Source of the DNA: Clostridium akagii DSM 12554
GTDB lineage: Bacteria > Bacillota > Clostridia > Clostridiales > Clostridiaceae
DNA: 64,000 nucleotides
Direction: 5' to 3'
Assembly (NCBI RefSeq): GCF_000686725.1
Contig: NZ_KK366009.1
Coordinates: forward strand, 202,037-266,036
Below the pieces are notes generated by a model that saw only the letters and a list, made by a program, of their open reading frames with translations, did not search any database and was not told the DNA's origin. Both the position numbers and the translations under genes were made by a program. Positions 36,304-46,093 of this stretch are shown piece by piece (the first letter of the stretch is position 1; every line of letters begins with the position of its first letter).

Positions 36304-37239
36304 ATGGATAAAGAATGGATTGAAGTTAAAATAATAACTAGTAGTGAAGCCGTAGAAGCAGTAAATGGAATTTTGTATAACACAGAAGTTAAGGGAGTTT
36401 CTGTTGAAGATTACAACGATTTGGAGTTTAAAAAGAAGCATGCAGGAGATTGGGATTATTTTGATGAAACCCTTTTAAATGTAAAAGAGGGAGCTGTGAT
36501 CAAGGCATATTATAAGCAAAGTGATAAATTTGACGGATATATTAAGTATATAAAAGAAGCTATAGATAATTTGAAAGAATTTGGAATAGATAAGGGCGAA
36601 GGAATTGTAACGTTTAATAAGGTTAATGAAGTGGATTGGGAAAATAACTGGAAAGAATATTACAAAGCAACAAGAGTAGGCGCAAGAATAGTAGTTAAAC
36701 CAATTTGGGAAGAATATGAAAAGAAAGAACATGAATTAATTGTAGAACTTGATCCTGGTATGGCTTTCGGTACAGGAACTCACGAAACTACAAGAATGTG
36801 TATTCAAGCTTTAGAAAGATATGTTCATGAAGATAGCGTTATATTTGATATAGGTACAGGTTCGGGAATATTGGCCATTACTTCAGCGCAGTTAAAGGCT
36901 AAAAAGGTAATTGGTGTTGATCTGGATCCAGTAGCAGTTGACTCTGCTAAACAAAATGTAAGCTATAACAAATTAGATAATATTGAAATTAGACATGGTG
37001 ATCTTTTGGATGTAATTCAAGGAAAGGCAAATGTAGTAGTTGCAAACATAATAGCTGATGTGATTATTCCATTAACGCCAGATGTTGTGAAGGTTTTAGA
37101 GAAGGATGGATATTTTATAACTTCAGGAATAATAAAGGATAGAGCAAGTGATGTTGTAAATAAATTAAAACAGTATGGTTTTGAAATACTGGAAATAAAC
37201 AATCAAGGTGAATGGATTTGCATAGTTGCCAAACTTTGA
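36304..37239 (+). CDS. prmA: Ribosomal protein L11 methyltransferase PrmA
   Basis: 311 aa. An N-terminal L11-recognition domain (1-110) precedes a Rossmann methyltransferase with [12 protein letters not shown] (motif I), and NIIADVI (the N-x-x-x/D family motif IV). The [14 protein letters not shown] block is characteristic of PrmA. It trimethylates L11. ATG 36304 follows GGAGG. Normal position between dnaJ and rsmE. Confidence 0.96.
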   Translation: MDKEWIEVKIITSSEAVEAVNGILYNTEVKGVSVEDYNDLEFKKKHAGDWDYFDETLLNVKEGAVIKAYYKQSDKFDGYIKYIKEAIDNLKEFGIDKGEGIVTFNKVNEVDWENNWKEYYKATRVGARIVVKPIWEEYEKKEHELIVELDPGMAFGTGTHETTRMCIQALERYVHEDSVIFDIGTGSGILAITSAQLKAKKVIGVDLDPVAVDSAKQNVSYNKLDNIEIRHGDLLDVIQGKANVVVANIIADVIIPLTPDVVKVLEKDGYFITSGIIKDRASDVVNKLKQYGFEILEINNQGEWICIVAKL

Positions 37240-37329
37240 TTTTATGTTAGTTTATGAATCCTAAAGAAATAACTAGTTGCAATATTGGTATATTTTTTTA
37301 GATTTCCTGCGAGGAGTGAGTCTATTTTT

Positions 37330-38082
37330 ATGCACAAATTTTTTGTCGATGAAAGTTTTATTGATGGTAATATAGTTAACATACAAGGTGACGATGTTAA
37401 ACATATTTATAGGGTACTTAGATTGAAATCTGGGGATCAAGTAAATATAAATAATTGCAAGGGTGAAGAATTTTTAGCACAAATAAAGGATATAAATAAA
37501 ACCAATGTATTGTGTGAAATTATAGAGAAAGCAGATATTAATAATGAAAGCGCATTAAAAATTTATTTATATCAAGGGCTACCTAAAGCAGCTAAAATGG
37601 ATTTTATTATTCAAAAATCAACTGAACTAGGAGTTACATCCATTACACCTGTAATTACTGAAAGGGTTGTAGTAAAAAATGAATTAAAAGAATATAAAAA
37701 AGTGGACAGATGGAATAAAATTGCCCTTGAGGCATGTAAACAGTCTAAAAGAACAATAATACCAAAGGTTAACCAGCCTATGGAACTGGAAGGTTTTTTA
37801 AGTGAGGCAGATTCTTATGATCTAATTGTAGTACCTTACGAAAGTAAAGAAGATTTTGGAATTAAAGCTATGATCCGAAATTTAAATGGTAAAAAAATAA
37901 ATAGTATAGCCATTTTAATAGGACCAGAAGGTGGATTTGAGGAAGAAGAAATAGAAAAATTAGATAATCTGGGTGCACAAATTGTAACACTTGGACCAAG
38001 AATTCTTAGAACTGAAACCGCTGGACTTGTGTGTGCATCATTGTTGCTTTATGAGCTAGGAGATATTGGAGGAAAAATTTAA
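37330..38082 (+). CDS. rsmE: 16S rRNA m3U1498 methyltransferase RsmE
   Basis: 250 aa from ATG 37330 (GAGGAG upstream). The N-terminal PUA-like domain starts MHKFFVDES and contains HIYRVLRLKSGDQV; the SPOUT knot has IGPEGGFEEEE and LGPRILRTETA, the SAM-binding signature. The stop overlaps the mtaB start by one base (TAATG), so the two are translationally coupled. Confidence 0.95.
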   Translation: MHKFFVDESFIDGNIVNIQGDDVKHIYRVLRLKSGDQVNINNCKGEEFLAQIKDINKTNVLCEIIEKADINNESALKIYLYQGLPKAAKMDFIIQKSTELGVTSITPVITERVVVKNELKEYKKVDRWNKIALEACKQSKRTIIPKVNQPMELEGFLSEADSYDLIVVPYESKEDFGIKAMIRNLNGKKINSIAILIGPEGGFEEEEIEKLDNLGAQIVTLGPRILRTETAGLVCASLLLYELGDIGGKI

Positions 38083-39383
38083 TGAAGGTTGCGTTTATTA
38101 CACTTGGCTGCAGAGTTAATCAATACGAAACTGAGGCTATGGCAGAAAAATTTATAAATGAGAATTATAAAGTAGTAAATCATAATGAAATTTCTGATGT
38201 ATATGTAATTAATACGTGTACAGTGACTAATGTTGGTGATAAAAAATCAAGACAGATGATAAGCAAAGTAAGAAAATTAAACAACGATGCTATAATTGCT
38301 GTAGTTGGATGTTATGCACAAATTGCGCCTGAAGAAATCTCACAAATAGATGGTGTAGATGTAATATTAGGCACAAAGAACAAAGGACAAATTGTTTATT
38401 ATGTAAATAGAGCTATGGATGAAAAAAAACAGCAGATAGCAGTTAATGATGTATTTAAGAGTAAAGGATTTGAAGATCTTCACATTGAAGAATATCAGGA
38501 TAAAACAAGAGCATTTCTAAAAATACAGGATGGTTGTAATCAATTTTGTTCTTACTGTCTTATTCCCTATGCACGGGGAGGAGTATGTAGTAAAGAGCCA
38601 GAAAAAGTATTAGAAGAGGTTGCCAGACTTTCTGCCCATGGATTTAAAGAAATAATTTTATCAGGTATACATACAGCTTCATATGGCAAAGATTTAGAAG
38701 GAGATTGGAATCTTTTAAAATTACTTCAAAAGATAGATGAGATCGGTGGCATCGAAAGAATTAGAATCGGTTCTATTGATCCGACATTCTTTACAGATGG
38801 AGTTATAGAAAAGATTACTCAATTAAAAAAGTTATGCCCTCATTTTCATCTGTCACTTCAAAGTGGCTGTGATGAAACTCTTAAAAGGATGAATAGAAAG
38901 TATACTGCAGCAGAATATAAAAGAATTGTAAATGAACTGAGAAAACATATAAAAGATGTTTCTATAACTACGGATGTAATCGTAGGTTTTCCTGGAGAAA
39001 CGGCGGATGAATTTAATGCAACTTTTGAATTTTTAAGTGAAATTCAGCTTTCAAAGATGCATATATTTAAATATAGCCCAAGAAATGGTACAAAAGCTGC
39101 AGAGATGAAAGAACAAGTTGATGGAAATATCAAAGAGCTAAGAAGTAAAAAACTAATGGAATTGAATAAAAGATTAGAAGAAAAATTCATGGGAAAATTT
39201 CTAGGTAGAAAAATGAGTGTACTCTACGATAACAAGTTTAAAGGTGATGATTTTTTGTGTGAAGGATATACAAAAAATTATATAAAAGTTGTAGCAAAAC
39301 TAGCTAGTCCAATTATGGGAGAAATAGCTGAAACTAAACTTGATAAATTGGCAGAGGAACATATATTAGGTACGGTAGAATAA
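38082..39383 (+). CDS. mtaB: tRNA t6A37 methylthiotransferase MtaB
   Basis: 433 aa. The N-terminal UPF0004 domain has three cysteines (LGCRVN, NTCTVTN, VGCYAQ), the radical SAM domain has CNQFCSYCLIPYARG, and a TRAM domain ends the protein. It converts t6A to ms2t6A at tRNA position 37. Third gene of the prmA-rsmE-mtaB set. Confidence 0.95.
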   Translation: MKVAFITLGCRVNQYETEAMAEKFINENYKVVNHNEISDVYVINTCTVTNVGDKKSRQMISKVRKLNNDAIIAVVGCYAQIAPEEISQIDGVDVILGTKNKGQIVYYVNRAMDEKKQQIAVNDVFKSKGFEDLHIEEYQDKTRAFLKIQDGCNQFCSYCLIPYARGGVCSKEPEKVLEEVARLSAHGFKEIILSGIHTASYGKDLEGDWNLLKLLQKIDEIGGIERIRIGSIDPTFFTDGVIEKITQLKKLCPHFHLSLQSGCDETLKRMNRKYTAAEYKRIVNELRKHIKDVSITTDVIVGFPGETADEFNATFEFLSEIQLSKMHIFKYSPRNGTKAAEMKEQVDGNIKELRSKKLMELNKRLEEKFMGKFLGRKMSVLYDNKFKGDDFLCEGYTKNYIKVVAKLASPIMGEIAETKLDKLAEEHILGTVE

Positions 39384-39514
39384 AAAACAGAATAATTCTG
39401 AATATTCTAGGCATTTAACACAAAATATGCTAGCATATTTGATTGCTATTTTTTAAGGTGCCTTGAAGGAAGTTATATATTTATGTTGAATAATATATAT
39501 TAGGTGGTGATAAT

Positions 39515-39859
39515 ATGGAAGAATGTCTGTTTTGTAAGATTATTAAAGGAGAAATACCAAGTACAAAGGTGTATGAGGACGATAAAGTATTATGCTTTAA
39601 GGATATAAATCCGGAAGCACCTGTGCATGTTATTGTTATACCAAAAAAACATATTTCAAGTTTAAATGACTTAACAGTTAATGACGAAGAAGTTATAGGA
39701 CACATTTATACGGTTATTAGGAAGATAACAAAAGAACTAGGGATAGCAGATAGCGGATATAGAGTTGTATCAAATTGTAATGAAGATGGTGGTCAAACTG
39801 TTCCTCATGTACATTTTCATGTTCTTGGAGGGAAAAAATTAAGAATATCTGTGGTATAA
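39515..39859 (+). CDS. HIT-family nucleotide hydrolase (HinT-like)
   Basis: 114 aa. Starts ECLFCKIIKGEIPS and ends with the HIT triad HVHFHVLGGKKL, normal for Hint purine-nucleoside phosphoramidases. ATG 39515 follows AGGTGGTGA. It lies alone between mtaB and rpsU. Confidence 0.95.
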   Translation: MEECLFCKIIKGEIPSTKVYEDDKVLCFKDINPEAPVHVIVIPKKHISSLNDLTVNDEEVIGHIYTVIRKITKELGIADSGYRVVSNCNEDGGQTVPHVHFHVLGGKKLRISVV

Positions 39860-39922
39860 GAAGTTGAAATTTAAAATAGCTGCATAAAATATATAATGAA
39901 GCGGCCTAAACGATGAAGGATA

Positions 39923-39952
39923 TTGACATTGAGGTAATAAATGTTGTATAAT
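39923..39952 (+). promoter_or_regulatory. Sigma-A promoter of rpsU
   Basis: TTGACA (39923-39928), 18-bp spacer, TATAAT (39947-39952); both hexamers are consensus. The leader to rpsU is about 65 nt. Confidence 0.85.
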
Positions 39953-40024
39953 AGGCAAAGTGCTATTTAGCCCATATGGAAGCTAGTTTTAATTTGAATT
40001 GTACTAGCGGAGGGAGGGATACAG

Positions 40025-40201
40025 ATGTCAGAAATTAAAGTTGGAGAAAATGAAACAATCGAAAATGCTTTGAGAAGATTTAAGAAAAAATGTGCCAGAG
40101 CAGGAGTGCTTTCAGAAGTAAGAAAAAGAGAGCATTACGAAAAACCTAGTGTTAAGAAAAAGAAGAAATCCGAAGCTGCTAGAAAAAGAAAATTTAAATA
40201 G
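40025..40201 (+). CDS. rpsU: 30S ribosomal protein S21
   Basis: 58 aa, complete: [18 protein letters not shown], then [20 protein letters not shown] and a Lys/Arg-rich tail. bS21 is needed for initiation on natural mRNA. ATG 40025 follows GGAGGGA. Usual neighbour of yqeY. Confidence 0.97.
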   Translation: MSEIKVGENETIENALRRFKKKCARAGVLSEVRKREHYEKPSVKKKKKSEAARKRKFK

Positions 40202-40224
40202 ATTTTTGAAAGAAGGCACTCAAA

Positions 40225-40671
40225 ATGTCCCTTAAAGAAAAGCTACAGCAGGATTGGAAAGACGCTCTAAAGAGTAAAGATAAAATCAAAGCCACTACTA
40301 TAAGTATGGCAAGAGCTGCTGTGTTACAGATTGAAAAGACAAAATCCATTAAATTGGATGATGAGCAGATTATTGAAGTTTTGGCGAAAGAAGTTAAGTT
40401 AAGACGTGATTCTCTTATAGAATTTGAAAAAGGAAAGAGAAAGGATCTTGTGGATGCTTCAAATGCTGAAATTGAAATTCTGATGAATTACCTTCCTCAG
40501 CAGTTAACAGAAGACGAGATAAAAAAATTAATAATTGATATAGCTAGCGAAATAGAAGCTAATAGCATGAAAGATATGGGAAAAATTATGGCTGCTATAG
40601 TTCCTAAAACTAAAGGTCGTGCCGATGGTTCTTTAGTCAGTACATTAGTTAAGGAATATTTAAGTAAATAG
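40225..40671 (+). CDS. yqeY: YqeY (GatB/YqeY domain) protein
   Basis: 148 aa, the full length of the family. Contains SKDKIKATTISMARAAV, EIEILMNYLPQQL and the C-terminal KTKGRADGSLVS. The domain equals the tail of GatB that binds tRNA; the free-standing protein's role is unknown. It starts 23 bp after rpsU and ends before a terminator. Confidence 0.95.
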   Translation: MSLKEKLQQDWKDALKSKDKIKATTISMARAAVLQIEKTKSIKLDDEQIIEVLAKEVKLRRDSLIEFEKGKRKDLVDASNAEIEILMNYLPQQLTEDEIKKLIIDIASEIEANSMKDMGKIMAAIVPKTKGRADGSLVSTLVKEYLSK

Positions 40672-40680
40672 TAAATAGAT

Positions 40681-40712
40681 GAAGTCCGGGTAACCGGGCT
40701 TCTTATTTTTTT
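40681..40712 (+). terminator. Terminator after yqeY
   Basis: GAAGTCCGG (40681-40689) pairs with CCGGGCTTC (40694-40702) with one G-U, a GTAA-type loop, and TTATTTTTTT follows. Confidence 0.9.
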
Positions 40713-40747
40713 GAACTATTATAAAAATGAGTAATTTATACACATCT

Positions 40748-40777
40748 GCTTTCATAAATTTATATGAAAGCATTTTT
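40748..40777 (+). terminator. Second hairpin with T-run before yqfC
   Basis: GCTTTCATA (40748-40756) and TATGAAAGC (40763-40771) form a perfect nine-pair stem followed by ATTTTT. It stands 15 bp before the yqfC start. CATAAATT within it could instead serve as a sigma-E -10 for the sporulation genes, though no convincing -35 is seen. Confidence 0.5.
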
Positions 40778-40791
40778 GTGGGTATTTTATT

Positions 40792-41085
40792 TTGGAAAAT
40801 AAAATTTCAAAGGTTAAAGAAAAGCTGGCTGATAAATTAGATATACCTAAGGATATAGCGTTAAGTATGCCAAGAATAATAGTTATTGGAAATGAAGAAA
40901 TAACTATTGAAAATCATCAAGGAATACTAAAATTTTGCGATGATTTTATAAAAGTAAAATGTTGTTATGGAAATATGTATATAAATGGATACAATCTTGA
41001 AATATTATTTATTTCAGGAAGAACTGTAGTGCTAGGTGGTAAATTTAAATCCATAGAATACGAGGGTAGGAATGATGGGGAATAA
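40792..41085 (+). CDS. yqfC: Sporulation protein YqfC
   Basis: 97 aa. Family features include DIALSMPRIIVIGNEEITIENHQGI at the middle (residues 20-44) and a C-terminal VVLGGKFKSIEY. It is a mother-cell sporulation protein without assigned activity. The start is TTG 40792 with a weak ribosome binding site (GTGGG at 40778), so poor or conditional translation is possible. It overlaps yqfD by 14 bp. Confidence 0.88.
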   Translation: MENKISKVKEKLADKLDIPKDIALSMPRIIVIGNEEITIENHQGILKFCDDFIKVKCCYGNMYINGYNLEILFISGRTVVLGGKFKSIEYEGRNDGE

Positions 41086-42217
41086 ATATAATTTTTTTAG
41101 TAACAAGGATAGTGTGCTCAGAGTACTTATTCAATCTAATGAATTGGAAAGATTTATCAATTTATTATGGAAAAATAACGTAGTACTAATGAATATAAAA
41201 AAAGAAACCATAAATAGTATGAGCTTTGATATAAATTATGGAGATTATAATATAACTAGGAAGCTGGCATATAAAACAAGGAGCAAAATCAAGATAATTA
41301 AGAGGACAGGTATTGTATTTTTAAAAATAAAACTCAAAAGAAGAATTGCAATGGTGCTTGGAATACTAGTCTTTATTGGATTAATAACATATTTGTCTAA
41401 TTTTATTTGGGGAATAGATATAAGTACAGAAAAAAACGTTTCACCTTATGAGATAAGGGAGGAACTGAAGAACATAGGAGTGGTACCAGGAACTTATAAA
41501 AGAAATTTAAATGTTTATGTAATAGAGGAAGAACTCAAGAAAAACAATGATAATATAATGTGGGTTAGGGTAAGAATGGAAGGATCTAAATTGAAAGTTA
41601 CATTAGTGGAAAGGCAAGCATTGCCTGAAGTTGTAAATGATAAAGCTCCATGTAATATTGTGGCAAAAAAAGATGGTATAATAACTAGAGTTTATACAAA
41701 AGCTGGAACAACAGTTGTAAAGTCAGGAGATGTGGTTAAAAAAGGGCAACTTCTGGTTGTTGGAGAGCAAGGTAAAGAAGGAGCAAAATTCAATGTACAT
41801 GCTAGTGGAGATGTAATAGCAAAAACTTATTATGATGAAGCAAGGGAAGTTCCGTTAAGTTATTTGAAAAAAACTCGGACAGGTAATTCAATAAAAAACT
41901 ATTTTATAGACTTATTTGGAAAGAAATTTTATTTCAAAAATAGTTTAAATAAATTTGTCAAATATGATAAAATAGAAGAAGATGATAATTTCATAAAAAA
42001 GGAAACTTATTATGAGGTAAAAGATCAGAATGTTAAGTTAGATGCTAAAAGTGCTACAGAGAAAACCGCTAGCTCAATATATAAAAATATAATTTTAAAA
42101 TTTAATAGGAGTGTTAATATTGTAAATAAAATTGTGGAAAGCAGTGTGGAAGGAAATATGCTCAAGGTAAGAGTCCTTGTTACCACTGAGGAAAACATAG
42201 CTGAAGTTGAAAAATAG
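41072..42217 (+). CDS. yqfD: Sporulation protein YqfD
   Basis: 381 aa. One membrane segment (about residues 91-111) separates a short cytoplasmic region from a long outside domain with the motif VRMEGSKLKVTLVER and the beta-rich 'GIITRVYTKAGTTVVKSGDVVKKGQ' region, typical of YqfD. B. subtilis YqfD is made in the mother cell. ATG 41072 follows GAGGGTAGG. phoH, usually next, is missing. Confidence 0.92.
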   Translation: MMGNKYNFFSNKDSVLRVLIQSNELERFINLLWKNNVVLMNIKKETINSMSFDINYGDYNITRKLAYKTRSKIKIIKRTGIVFLKIKLKRRIAMVLGILVFIGLITYLSNFIWGIDISTEKNVSPYEIREELKNIGVVPGTYKRNLNVYVIEEELKKNNDNIMWVRVRMEGSKLKVTLVERQALPEVVNDKAPCNIVAKKDGIITRVYTKAGTTVVKSGDVVKKGQLLVVGEQGKEGAKFNVHASGDVIAKTYYDEAREVPLSYLKKTRTGNSIKNYFIDLFGKKFYFKNSLNKFVKYDKIEEDDNFIKKETYYEVKDQNVKLDAKSATEKTASSIYKNIILKFNRSVNIVNKIVESSVEGNMLKVRVLVTTEENIAEVEK

Positions 42218-42243
42218 AAAGAAAAACAAAAGGGTGAATTCAT

Positions 42244-44316
42244 ATGAAGATTACAAAGATAATAAGAGGTGAAATATCAAAAAAAACTTTTATATTTTTT
42301 ATCGCTTTTATTATAATTTACGCCATTATGCTAACGTCTATCGTGCCCAAAACTTACAATTTAAAAGAGGGTGAAATAGCAAATATTGATATAAAGGCCC
42401 AGAGAGATGTTGAAGATAAAACAGCAACAGATGAAAGAGAAAAGGAAGCAGCGGATTCTGTTGGACAGCAATATGACAAAAATGAAGAAGTTGAAACAGA
42501 GTCAGAACAGGATTTAAATAGTGGTTTCGATAAAATTAATGGGCTTAGAGCACAAAATATAGACATAAATCAAAAACAAAATATGTTTAGAAGTTATATG
42601 TTATATAATAACAAGCTGACAGCTGAACAGATAAATACATGGATGACAATTAGTGTAGATGATAATAATAATTTGCAAAGCTTCATTTTAAAAACCATTA
42701 AAGGTATGTTTTCAAATGGAATAAAAGAAGACGATGATTATGATAAGAAAAATGCAGAAAATTATATAAATAGTCAATTTAGCAAATCTAAATTTAAAAA
42801 AGAAGTGGCTGAACTTGGCATAATTGCAACGGAATATTATATAAAACCTAATCTTTTTATTAATCAAGATAAAACAAGTGATATTAAAAATAGTGCTAAG
42901 AAAAAAGTTGCCCCGGTGATGATAAAAAAAGGTCAGCTAGTAGTAAAAGAAGGAGAACCAGTTACAAAACAACAATTAGATGTATTGTCAGATTTAGGAC
43001 TACTTAATAACAATAAAAATTCTAATTGGTACATATACGTAAGTCTAGGGGCTCTTGATTTTATTATTTTATTTATTCAAGGTTATTATTTGTATAAAAA
43101 ACACAACGAATTGTTTAAAAACAATAATAATTTAATACTTATATTTTTGCTCAATATAGTTTTTTTGATTTTAGCAAGGACTATAAATATAATATCACCA
43201 TTTTTAATTCCACTTGCATTTTTACCAATGCTACTAACTATTTTATTAGATGAGAGGGTATCATTATTTATAAGTCTATTTAATTGTATATTGATGTCTA
43301 CGGTAGTGGAATTTAATATGCAAATAATATTAATAGCAATAATGAGTACACTTATAACATCATTATTTCTAAAAAAGATGCAGATGCGAAATGACATATT
43401 GTATGCATCACTTTACATAGGAATAGCAAATTCAATACTTACTTTTTCTATAGGGTTTTTAGTTATAAATAATTTTTTTGATATACTTGAGACTACGGCT
43501 TTTGCCTTTGTGGGAGCTTTTATTTCAGCAATATTAACTATAGGATTTCTTCCTATTTTGGAAAATGTTTTTAATATTGTTACAGCAATGAAACTTTTGG
43601 AACTTTCTAATCCTAATCAAAAGCTCCTTAAAAGATTGCTAGTTGAGGCACCGGGAACATATCACCACAGCATTATGGTGGCAAATTTGGCGGAGGTTGC
43701 TGCGGAAAAGGTTGGAGGAAATCAAGTACTTGCAAGAGTCGCTTCGTATTATCACGACATTGGAAAAGTAGTAAGACCATATTTTTTTAAGGAAAACCAG
43801 TTTGGCACGGATAATCCTCATGATAAGATGACACCTAATCTAAGTGCATTAGTTGTAATTTCACATGTAAAGGACGGATTAGAACTTGCAGAAGAATACA
43901 AATTACCTAAAGCCATTAAAGATGTAATAGCAGAACATCATGGGACAACTTTGGCTAAATATTTTTACATCACTATGAAAAATTCTGCTGATAACCCGGA
44001 AGAAATTGTGGAAGAAAATTTCAGATACCCGGGGCCAATTCCTAGAACCAAAGAAAGTGCAATAATAATGATTGCGGATAGTGTTGAGGCTGCTGTGAGG
44101 TCAATACAAGAACCAACAAAGGGTAAAATAGAAGAAATGGTTAATAATATAATAACCAGTAAATTAAATGAAGGGCAATTAGATGATTGCGATTTGACGT
44201 TTAGGGAGTTAAATGAAATAAGGAAGGCATTTCTAAGTGCTTTAAATGGAATTTATCATCAGAGAATTGAATATCCTACTGATAAATCACAATTAGGCCA
44301 GAAAAAGGGGAAATAA
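42244..44316 (+). CDS. pgpH: 7TM-HD cyclic-di-AMP phosphodiesterase PgpH (YqfF)
   Basis: 690 aa. An N-terminal membrane anchor (17-36), an extracellular 7TMR-HDED domain to about residue 255, seven membrane helices (about 262-450), then a cytoplasmic HD domain with [23 protein letters not shown] and EHHGTT. PgpH hydrolyses cyclic di-AMP. It stands between yqfD and ybeY as usual. ATG 42244 follows AAGGGTG. Confidence 0.94.
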   Translation: MKITKIIRGEISKKTFIFFIAFIIIYAIMLTSIVPKTYNLKEGEIANIDIKAQRDVEDKTATDEREKEAADSVGQQYDKNEEVETESEQDLNSGFDKINGLRAQNIDINQKQNMFRSYMLYNNKLTAEQINTWMTISVDDNNNLQSFILKTIKGMFSNGIKEDDDYDKKNAENYINSQFSKSKFKKEVAELGIIATEYYIKPNLFINQDKTSDIKNSAKKKVAPVMIKKGQLVVKEGEPVTKQQLDVLSDLGLLNNNKNSNWYIYVSLGALDFIILFIQGYYLYKKHNELFKNNNNLILIFLLNIVFLILARTINIISPFLIPLAFLPMLLTILLDERVSLFISLFNCILMSTVVEFNMQIILIAIMSTLITSLFLKKMQMRNDILYASLYIGIANSILTFSIGFLVINNFFDILETTAFAFVGAFISAILTIGFLPILENVFNIVTAMKLLELSNPNQKLLKRLLVEAPGTYHHSIMVANLAEVAAEKVGGNQVLARVASYYHDIGKVVRPYFFKENQFGTDNPHDKMTPNLSALVVISHVKDGLELAEEYKLPKAIKDVIAEHHGTTLAKYFYITMKNSADNPEEIVEENFRYPGPIPRTKESAIIMIADSVEAAVRSIQEPTKGKIEEMVNNIITSKLNEGQLDDCDLTFRELNEIRKAFLSALNGIYHQRIEYPTDKSQLGQKKGK

Positions 44317-44317
44317 A

Positions 44318-44818
44318 ATGATCTTAATTGATAATAGGCAAAATAAAATAAAATTTTCAGAGGAAAATCAAGATATTTTAAAAAAAATAATCGACTATTC
44401 ACTTAAAGAAGAAGGGGTTAATAGTGAATATGAAGTTTCGGTTATTTTAATTGATAATGAGACAATAAAAAAAATAAATAATGAGAATAGAAATATAGAT
44501 TCAATTACAGATGTACTTTCCTTTCCTATGCTTGATTATCCACAAAAAAAAGTTTATAAGGATATATATAAAGATATTAAATTTGGAGATATATACCTAA
44601 ATGAAGGTAGAATTGTACTTGGAGATATAGCAATTTCTTTAGAGAGAGCAGAGCAGCAAAGGTTAGAGTTTGGACATTCGTTTATACGTGAGTGTGCATA
44701 CCTTTCAGTTCATTCGGTGCTGCATCTATTGGGATATGACCATATGGAGACTGAGGATAAAAAAATTATGAGAAACCGAGAAGAAGAAATATTAAACAAA
44801 TTTAAACTAAACAGATAG
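44318..44818 (+). CDS. ybeY: Endoribonuclease YbeY
   Basis: 166 aa. The zinc motif [11 protein letters not shown] (HxxxHxxxxxH) is intact and the early TDVLSFPM segment is present. YbeY matures the 3' end of 16S rRNA and aids quality control. ATG 44318 is one base after the pgpH stop, with AAAAGGGG upstream. Coupled to pgpH. Confidence 0.95.
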   Translation: MILIDNRQNKIKFSEENQDILKKIIDYSLKEEGVNSEYEVSVILIDNETIKKINNENRNIDSITDVLSFPMLDYPQKKVYKDIYKDIKFGDIYLNEGRIVLGDIAISLERAEQQRLEFGHSFIRECAYLSVHSVLHLLGYDHMETEDKKIMRNREEEILNKFKLNR

Positions 44819-44843
44819 TTAGGGTGAAAAGGGTGACTAGTAT

Positions 44844-45551
44844 ATGAAAGTAGGAAAAGTAGGAAAAGTAGTGGACAGTTTTAATTATGCAATTGATGGA
44901 ATACTCTATGCGGTTAGAACACAAAGAAACATGCGAATAGATATGGTGGCAACATTAATTGTTTTGACAGCTTGTTTTTTAACTGATATAAGTAAAGTTG
45001 AACTTCTTATTATAACTATTTCAATTACACTAGTAATATCGGCTGAGATGGTTAATACGGCAGTAGAGTGCACTGTAGATATGCTAGCTAACTATTATCA
45101 TCCATTGGCTAAAATAGCAAAGAACGTTGCAGCAGGAGCCGTATTAGTTACTGCAATAAATTCTGTTATAGTTGGTTATATTATATTCGGGGATAAAGTA
45201 AGACCAATATCACTAGTAGTAATAAATAAGATTAAAAATTCAAACCCATATATGATATTTGTAATATTAGTAATTGTATGTATAGCTACACTTATTGTAA
45301 AGGCAATATTTGGTGAAGGAACACCTCTTAGAGGCGGAATGCCCAGTGGACACAGTGCAATTTCTTTTTCTCTAGCTACATTAATAGCATTAATATCAGC
45401 ACAACCGCTAGTAATCATTTTATGTTATCTTTTAGCATTGATAGTAGCACAGAGCAGGGTGGATTCTGAAGTACACTCTATATTTGAAGTATTAGTTGGA
45501 GCAGCATTTGGTACACTTCTTACAATATTGTTATTTAAAATATTTGAATAA
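44844..45551 (+). CDS. Fusion of DgkA-type lipid kinase and PAP2-type phosphatase
   Basis: 235 aa. Residues 1-115 are a DgkA kinase: FNYAIDGILYAVRTQRNMRID and the AEMVNTAVECTVD active-site helix, which phosphorylates undecaprenol (Gram-positive type) or diacylglycerol. Residues about 120-235 are a PAP2-like membrane phosphatase with MPSGHSAIS and SRVDSEVHS matching motifs 2 and 3; motif 1 (KxxxxxxRP) is not clear. Fusions of this type occur in clostridia. Opposite activities on one lipid carrier are suggested. It precedes cdd and era, the normal dgkA-cdd-era order. Confidence 0.88.
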   Translation: MKVGKVGKVVDSFNYAIDGILYAVRTQRNMRIDMVATLIVLTACFLTDISKVELLIITISITLVISAEMVNTAVECTVDMLANYYHPLAKIAKNVAAGAVLVTAINSVIVGYIIFGDKVRPISLVVINKIKNSNPYMIFVILVIVCIATLIVKAIFGEGTPLRGGMPSGHSAISFSLATLIALISAQPLVIILCYLLALIVAQSRVDSEVHSIFEVLVGAAFGTLLTILLFKIFE

Positions 45552-45582
45552 AGCGTGGCTATATACTTTTATGTTATGATAG

Positions 45583-45591
45583 TGTTATAAT
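45583..45591 (+). promoter_or_regulatory. Extended -10 promoter of cdd
   Basis: TGTTATAAT is an exact extended -10 (TATAAT at 45586-45591); no good -35. The leader to cdd is about 30 nt. Confidence 0.5.
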
Positions 45592-45627
45592 CTATACACA
45601 ATTTGTGATTAAGATTGAGGAGATAAT

Positions 45628-46041
45628 ATGGATTATAAAAAAATAATAATTGAGGCATTAGGAGCAAGAGAAATGGCATATGCGCCATATTCGAAATTTA
45701 AAGTTGGAGCCGCTGTGCTCATGGAAAATGGTAAGATTTTTACAGGATGTAATATTGAGAATGCATCATATGGAGCCACAAATTGTGCAGAGAGAACTGC
45801 GATTTTTAAGGCTATATCGGAAGGGTCAAAAGAAATCAAAGCCATTGCCATTGTGGGAGATGTTAAAAACTATACATATCCATGCGGTATATGTAGACAA
45901 GTGATAGCAGAATTTGCTAAAGCAAGTGCAATTGTAATTCTTGCTAAAAACGAAGATGATTATATAGTTAAAAAGTTAGAGGAAATTTTACCCGGTGCAT
46001 TTACAAGTAATGATCTAGATAAGGCATCTAAAAAACAATAA
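45628..46041 (+). CDS. cdd: Cytidine deaminase
   Basis: 137 aa, tetrameric type. NCAERTAIF holds the first zinc cysteine and the catalytic glutamate, and PCGICRQV holds the other two cysteines. It deaminates cytidine and deoxycytidine. ATG 45628 follows GAGGAG. Confidence 0.96.
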   Translation: MDYKKIIIEALGAREMAYAPYSKFKVGAAVLMENGKIFTGCNIENASYGATNCAERTAIFKAISEGSKEIKAIAIVGDVKNYTYPCGICRQVIAEFAKASAIVILAKNEDDYIVKKLEEILPGAFTSNDLDKASKKQ

Positions 46042-46067
46042 CTAGGGATTATCCTAGTATACTTTTT
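46041..46067 (+). terminator. Weak terminator after cdd
   Basis: ACTAGG (46041-46046) pairs with CCTAGT (46053-46058), starting in the cdd stop codon, and CTTTTTC follows. Partial read-through into era is likely. Confidence 0.5.
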
Positions 46068-46093
46068 CAAAGAAACATAAATAAGGAGGACAT

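Noticed and set aside
39423..39440. 18-bp palindrome AAATATGCTAGCATATTT after mtaB
   Set aside because: Perfect but without loop or T-run at the right place; could be a weak terminator or operator, but nothing else supports either.
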